This document shows, piece after piece, positions 61,994 through 64,000 of a stretch of DNA of 64,000 nt. Under the pieces are notes generated by a model that had not been told where the DNA came from, did no database searches, and saw only the letters and a list, made by a program, of their open reading frames with translations. The stretch comes from Neoaquamicrobium microcysteis (lineage in GTDB: Bacteria > Pseudomonadota > Alphaproteobacteria > Rhizobiales > Rhizobiaceae), in assembly GCF_008180155.1 (NCBI RefSeq), contig NZ_VSZS01000067.1:310001-374000 (forward strand), written 5' to 3'. The position numbers were made by a program, and so were the translations under genes. The stretch's first letter is position 1, and each line of letters starts with the position of its first letter.

Positions 61994-62163
61994 AAACACC
62001 CCCTCCACCGCCTTCGGCGGTCCTTTAGGGCGAGCCGCTTGTCTCGCCCGTCCTCCGGCCCCCCGCTTCGCAGGGGAGGAACCCAGGTTGCGGACGGCCG
62101 CGACGCGGATCCTCCTCCGTTTACGGGGGAGGGGGACCAACGAAGGCGGTGGAGGGGGTGTTT
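61994..62163. repeat. Mosaic intergenic palindrome, copy 2, with long terminal inverted repeats
   Basis: A 170-base unit whose ends (61994-62016 and 62141-62163) are exact inverted repeats of 23 bases, starting AAACACCCCCTCC. Inside are the arm (GGTCCTTTAGGGCGAGCC...) and the core (CGCTTCGCAGGGGAGGAACC ... CCGTTTACGGGG) shared with the copy at 28770, in exchanged order. Together with flanks it accounts for the 426-base gap between the ligase and the radical SAM gene. Confidence 0.88.
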
Positions 62164-62311
62164 GCCATAGTTGGAGGGCGTCTTTTCCTCCACGAACGTC
62201 TGCCTATGACAACGAACGCCCGCTTTCGACACCCCGACCTCCCTCATCCTGAGCCTGTCAAACGACGCACCCGCCCCTCTACATCAAAGTGAATAGACAC
62301 CACCCTTGCCG

Positions 62312-62326
62312 GAACATACCATGAAC
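62312..62326. promoter_or_regulatory. LexA-type SOS box before the radical SAM gene
   Basis: GAAC-ATACCAT-GAAC, exactly the GAAC-N7-GAAC (GTTC-N7-GTTC) direct repeat known as the LexA site of alphaproteobacteria. It ends 2 bases before the start codon at 62329. Confidence 0.72.
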
Positions 62327-62328
62327 GA

Positions 62329-63564
62329 ATGTCCAGTCTCTCGACTCGCGAAAAACTCGCCATCCTCGCCGATGCGGCCAAGTACGACGCCTCCTGCGCG
62401 TCGTCCGGCGCGGCGGGGCGCAACTCGCTCAAGAGCAAGGGTATCGGCTCCACCGAAGGCAGCGGCATCTGCCACTCCTACGCGCCCGACGGCCGCTGCA
62501 TCTCGCTGCTGAAGATCCTGCTCACCAACTTCTGCATCTACGACTGCGTCTACTGCGTGAACCGCTCGTCGTCCAATGTGCGCCGCGCGCGGTTCACCAT
62601 AGACGAGGTCGTCAACCTCACGCTGGATTTCTACAAGCGCAACTACATCGAGGGCCTGTTCCTGTCGTCCGGCGTCATCCGCTCGCCCGACGAGACGATG
62701 GCCGAGATGGTGGAGATCGCGCGTCGCCTGCGCATCGACCATGCCTATCAGGGCTACATCCATCTGAAGACGATCCCCGAGGCGAGCGACGAGCTGATCG
62801 AGCAGGCCGGCCTCTACGCCGACCGCCTCTCCATCAATGTCGAGCTGCCGACCGATGCCGGCGTCAAGCAGCTCGCCCCGCAGAAGAAGCCCGAGACCAT
62901 CCGCGTCTCCATGGCGCGGCTGCGCAGCAAGATCGAGGAAAAGGCCGAGCCCACCCTGCGCACGAAGAAGCGCGTCCGCTTCGCGCCCGGCGGCCAGTCG
63001 ACCCAGATGATCGTCGGCGCGGATGCGACGACCGATGCGGATATTCTCTCCACCTCCGCGCGGCTCTATTCCGGCTACCGGCTGCGCCGCGTCTATTATT
63101 CCGCGTTCAGCCCGATACCGGATTCCTCCGCCGTCCTGCCGCTGGTGAAGCCGCCGCTGATGCGCGAGCACCGGCTCTATCAGGCAGACTGGCTGATGCG
63201 CTTCTACGGCTTCGAGCGCCGCGAGATCACGGCGGGCCGGCCCGATGGCATGCTCGATCTGGAAATCGATCCCAAGCTGGCGTGGGCGCTGTCCAACCGG
63301 CACCTTTTCCCGCTCGACGTCAACCGCGCGCCGCGCGAGATGCTGCTGCGCGTGCCGGGTCTCGGCGCGAAGGTGGTCGACCGCATGCTTGCCGTGCGCC
63401 GTCACCAACGGCTGCGCATCGAAGACCTCGGCCGGCTCTGCGCCTCCATCGCCAAGGTCCGCCCCTTCATCGTCGCCGACGGCTGGTCGCCCCGCGCGCT
63501 GACCGACGAGGAAAACCTCCGCGCCCGGCTCGCCCCTCCGGCACGGCAGCTCAGCCTGTTCTGA
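62329..63564 (+). CDS. Radical SAM protein, putative DNA modification/repair enzyme (partner of UdgX-type protein)
   Basis: 411 residues from ATG 62329. The cluster motif is Cys69-x3-Cys73-x2-Cys76 (NFCIYDCVYC), the classic radical SAM CX3CX2C. The C-terminus has a helix-hairpin-helix LLRVPGLGAKVVDRMLAVRR typical of DNA-binding enzymes. It matches the TIGR03916 group, found next to a TIGR03915/UdgX-type protein, as here. Chemistry is unknown; photoproduct-lyase-like repair is one idea. An SOS box overlaps the start region. Confidence 0.92.
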   Translation: MSSLSTREKLAILADAAKYDASCASSGAAGRNSLKSKGIGSTEGSGICHSYAPDGRCISLLKILLTNFCIYDCVYCVNRSSSNVRRARFTIDEVVNLTLDFYKRNYIEGLFLSSGVIRSPDETMAEMVEIARRLRIDHAYQGYIHLKTIPEASDELIEQAGLYADRLSINVELPTDAGVKQLAPQKKPETIRVSMARLRSKIEEKAEPTLRTKKRVRFAPGGQSTQMIVGADATTDADILSTSARLYSGYRLRRVYYSAFSPIPDSSAVLPLVKPPLMREHRLYQADWLMRFYGFERREITAGRPDGMLDLEIDPKLAWALSNRHLFPLDVNRAPREMLLRVPGLGAKVVDRMLAVRRHQRLRIEDLGRLCASIAKVRPFIVADGWSPRALTDEENLRARLAPPARQLSLF

Positions 63565-63574
63565 CGATCATGGT

Positions 63575-63620
63575 CCCTGCCCTCACCCCCACCCCTTACC
63601 CCTCCCCTCAAGGGGGAGAT
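63575..63620. repeat. CCCTTGAGGGG-type repeat, single copy
   Basis: CCCCCACCCCTTACCCCTCC followed by CCTCAAGGGGGAGATG; the same unit as in the inverted pair at 54371-54506. It lies between the radical SAM gene and the UdgX-type gene. Confidence 0.75.
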
Positions 63621-63679
63621 GTCCGGCAGGACAGAGGGGGGTCGATCCAGAGCCAAACCTTCCGCCGGCGTGACACGAT

Positions 63680-64000
63680 ATGATGCCAGCCCATAACAGC
63701 AGATCGCGCCACTTCTCCGTCCGCCTCGCCTCGCAGATCGATTTCGAAGGCTGGCGCAATACCGCCCGTGCGCTGGCGCTGAACGATGTCAGGCCCGAAG
63801 ACGTTTCCTGGCAGACCGGCGAAGGCGGCGATCTTTTCGCGTCCGAAACGCCCCTGCCCGCGATCCCGCCCGGCGCGGCCCTGAACGTCTCGCGCGCGTT
63901 CGTCGACAAGGCGCAGGCCGTCATCTGCCATTCCGATCCCGGCCGCTTCGCCCTGCTCTATCGCCTGCTTTTGCGCATGCGCGAGACCCCGCATCTCCTG
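63680..64000 (+). CDS. UdgX-family / DUF4130 protein, N-terminal part (cut by window end)
   Basis: 107 residues are visible from ATG 63680 (a second ATG follows at once). The text DFEGWRNTARALALNDVRPEDVSW and the end DPGRFALLYRLLLRMRETPHLL are typical of the DUF4130/TIGR03915 domain that heads UdgX fusions. UdgX binds uracil-DNA covalently; whether the glycosylase half follows lies beyond the window. It is 115 bases after the radical SAM gene and probably its partner. Confidence 0.85.
   Translation, partial: MMPAHNSRSRHFSVRLASQIDFEGWRNTARALALNDVRPEDVSWQTGEGGDLFASETPLPAIPPGAALNVSRAFVDKAQAVICHSDPGRFALLYRLLLRMRETPHLL

Noticed and set aside
1-64000. CRISPR array, prophage, insertion sequence, tRNA or rRNA genes
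   Set aside because: No regularly spaced repeats, transposase or integrase frames, or cloverleaf/CCA-type sequence were noticed by eye; a tRNA scan could still find one I missed.

Overview
The window looks like chromosomal DNA of a GC-rich alphaproteobacterium of the order Hyphomicrobiales (Rhizobiales), most likely near Phyllobacteriaceae. I infer this from: a split proton-translocating transhydrogenase (pntAA-pntAB-pntB) beside an aa3-type oxidase subunit IV; ExoD; tetrameric sarcosine oxidase; many periplasmic-binding-protein transporters; TTAA-N7-TTAA boxes of the CtrA type; a GAAC-N7-GAAC box of the alphaproteobacterial LexA type; and mosaic intergenic palindromes. I see no rRNA, tRNA, CRISPR array, phage or insertion sequence.

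Layout. 1-2.1 kb: end of a MaoC dehydratase, an APH-fold kinase and an SDR dehydrogenase in one operon, probably acyl-CoA or hydroxyacyl-CoA catabolism. 2.1-5.6 kb: a HAD phosphatase and a CHASE-PAS-GGDEF-EAL protein. 5.6-11.1 kb: sarcosine oxidase operon soxB-(unknown gene)-soxD-soxA-soxG. 11.3-12.6 kb: rpsU and a TPR lipoprotein. 12.7-16.9 kb: quinone reductase-like flavoprotein, a cysteine-containing winged-helix regulator with an operator palindrome, an MFS exporter, a LysE exporter and an alpha/beta hydrolase. 17.1-21.0 kb: polyamine-type ABC transporter. 21.2-26.1 kb: membrane-linked hydrolase, pnt operon, COX IV. 26.2-28.8 kb: MFS pump divergent from soxR across a sox box, then an exported protein. 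29.0-37.7 kb: a Liv-type ABC transporter with acyl-CoA synthetase, DUF3096 and YjbR genes, plus a Crp/Fnr regulator. 37.8-41.1 kb: a FeeM-like N-acyl amino acid synthase with two perfect CtrA boxes and a second GGDEF-EAL protein. 41.2-44.6 kb: fused indolepyruvate ferredoxin oxidoreductase. 45.0-48.8 kb: TRAP transporter whose binding protein lies on the opposite strand beyond exoD. 49.1-54.3 kb: gamma-glutamyl-GABA hydrolase, Inh-like inhibitor, hydroxyacid dehydrogenase, small secreted protein, LacI regulator with an apparent CTG start, EamA transporter. 54.6-58.6 kb: MarR, creatininase-like amidase, ParD/ParE pair, CobW GTPase with WD40 protein. 58.6-61.9 kb: secreted protein, then a class III aminotransferase and a glutamine-synthetase-family ligase. 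62.3-64.0 kb: a radical SAM DNA-repair candidate with an SOS box and the start of its UdgX-type partner.

How it fits together. Much of the window is uptake and catabolism of nitrogenous and acyl compounds: sarcosine to glycine; polyamine import and possible gamma-glutamylation, transamination and hydrolysis; branched-chain or aromatic acid import with CoA activation; arylpyruvate oxidation; and NADPH supply through Pnt. Over this sit redox sensing (SoxR, the COG2345 regulator), c-di-GMP turnover, a cell-cycle-linked lipid-signal candidate and an SOS-linked repair pair. The most novel candidates are the CtrA-box FeeM/GGDEF-EAL locus, the SOS-boxed radical SAM/UdgX pair, the extra gene inside the sarcosine oxidase operon, and the LacI gene that appears to start with CTG.
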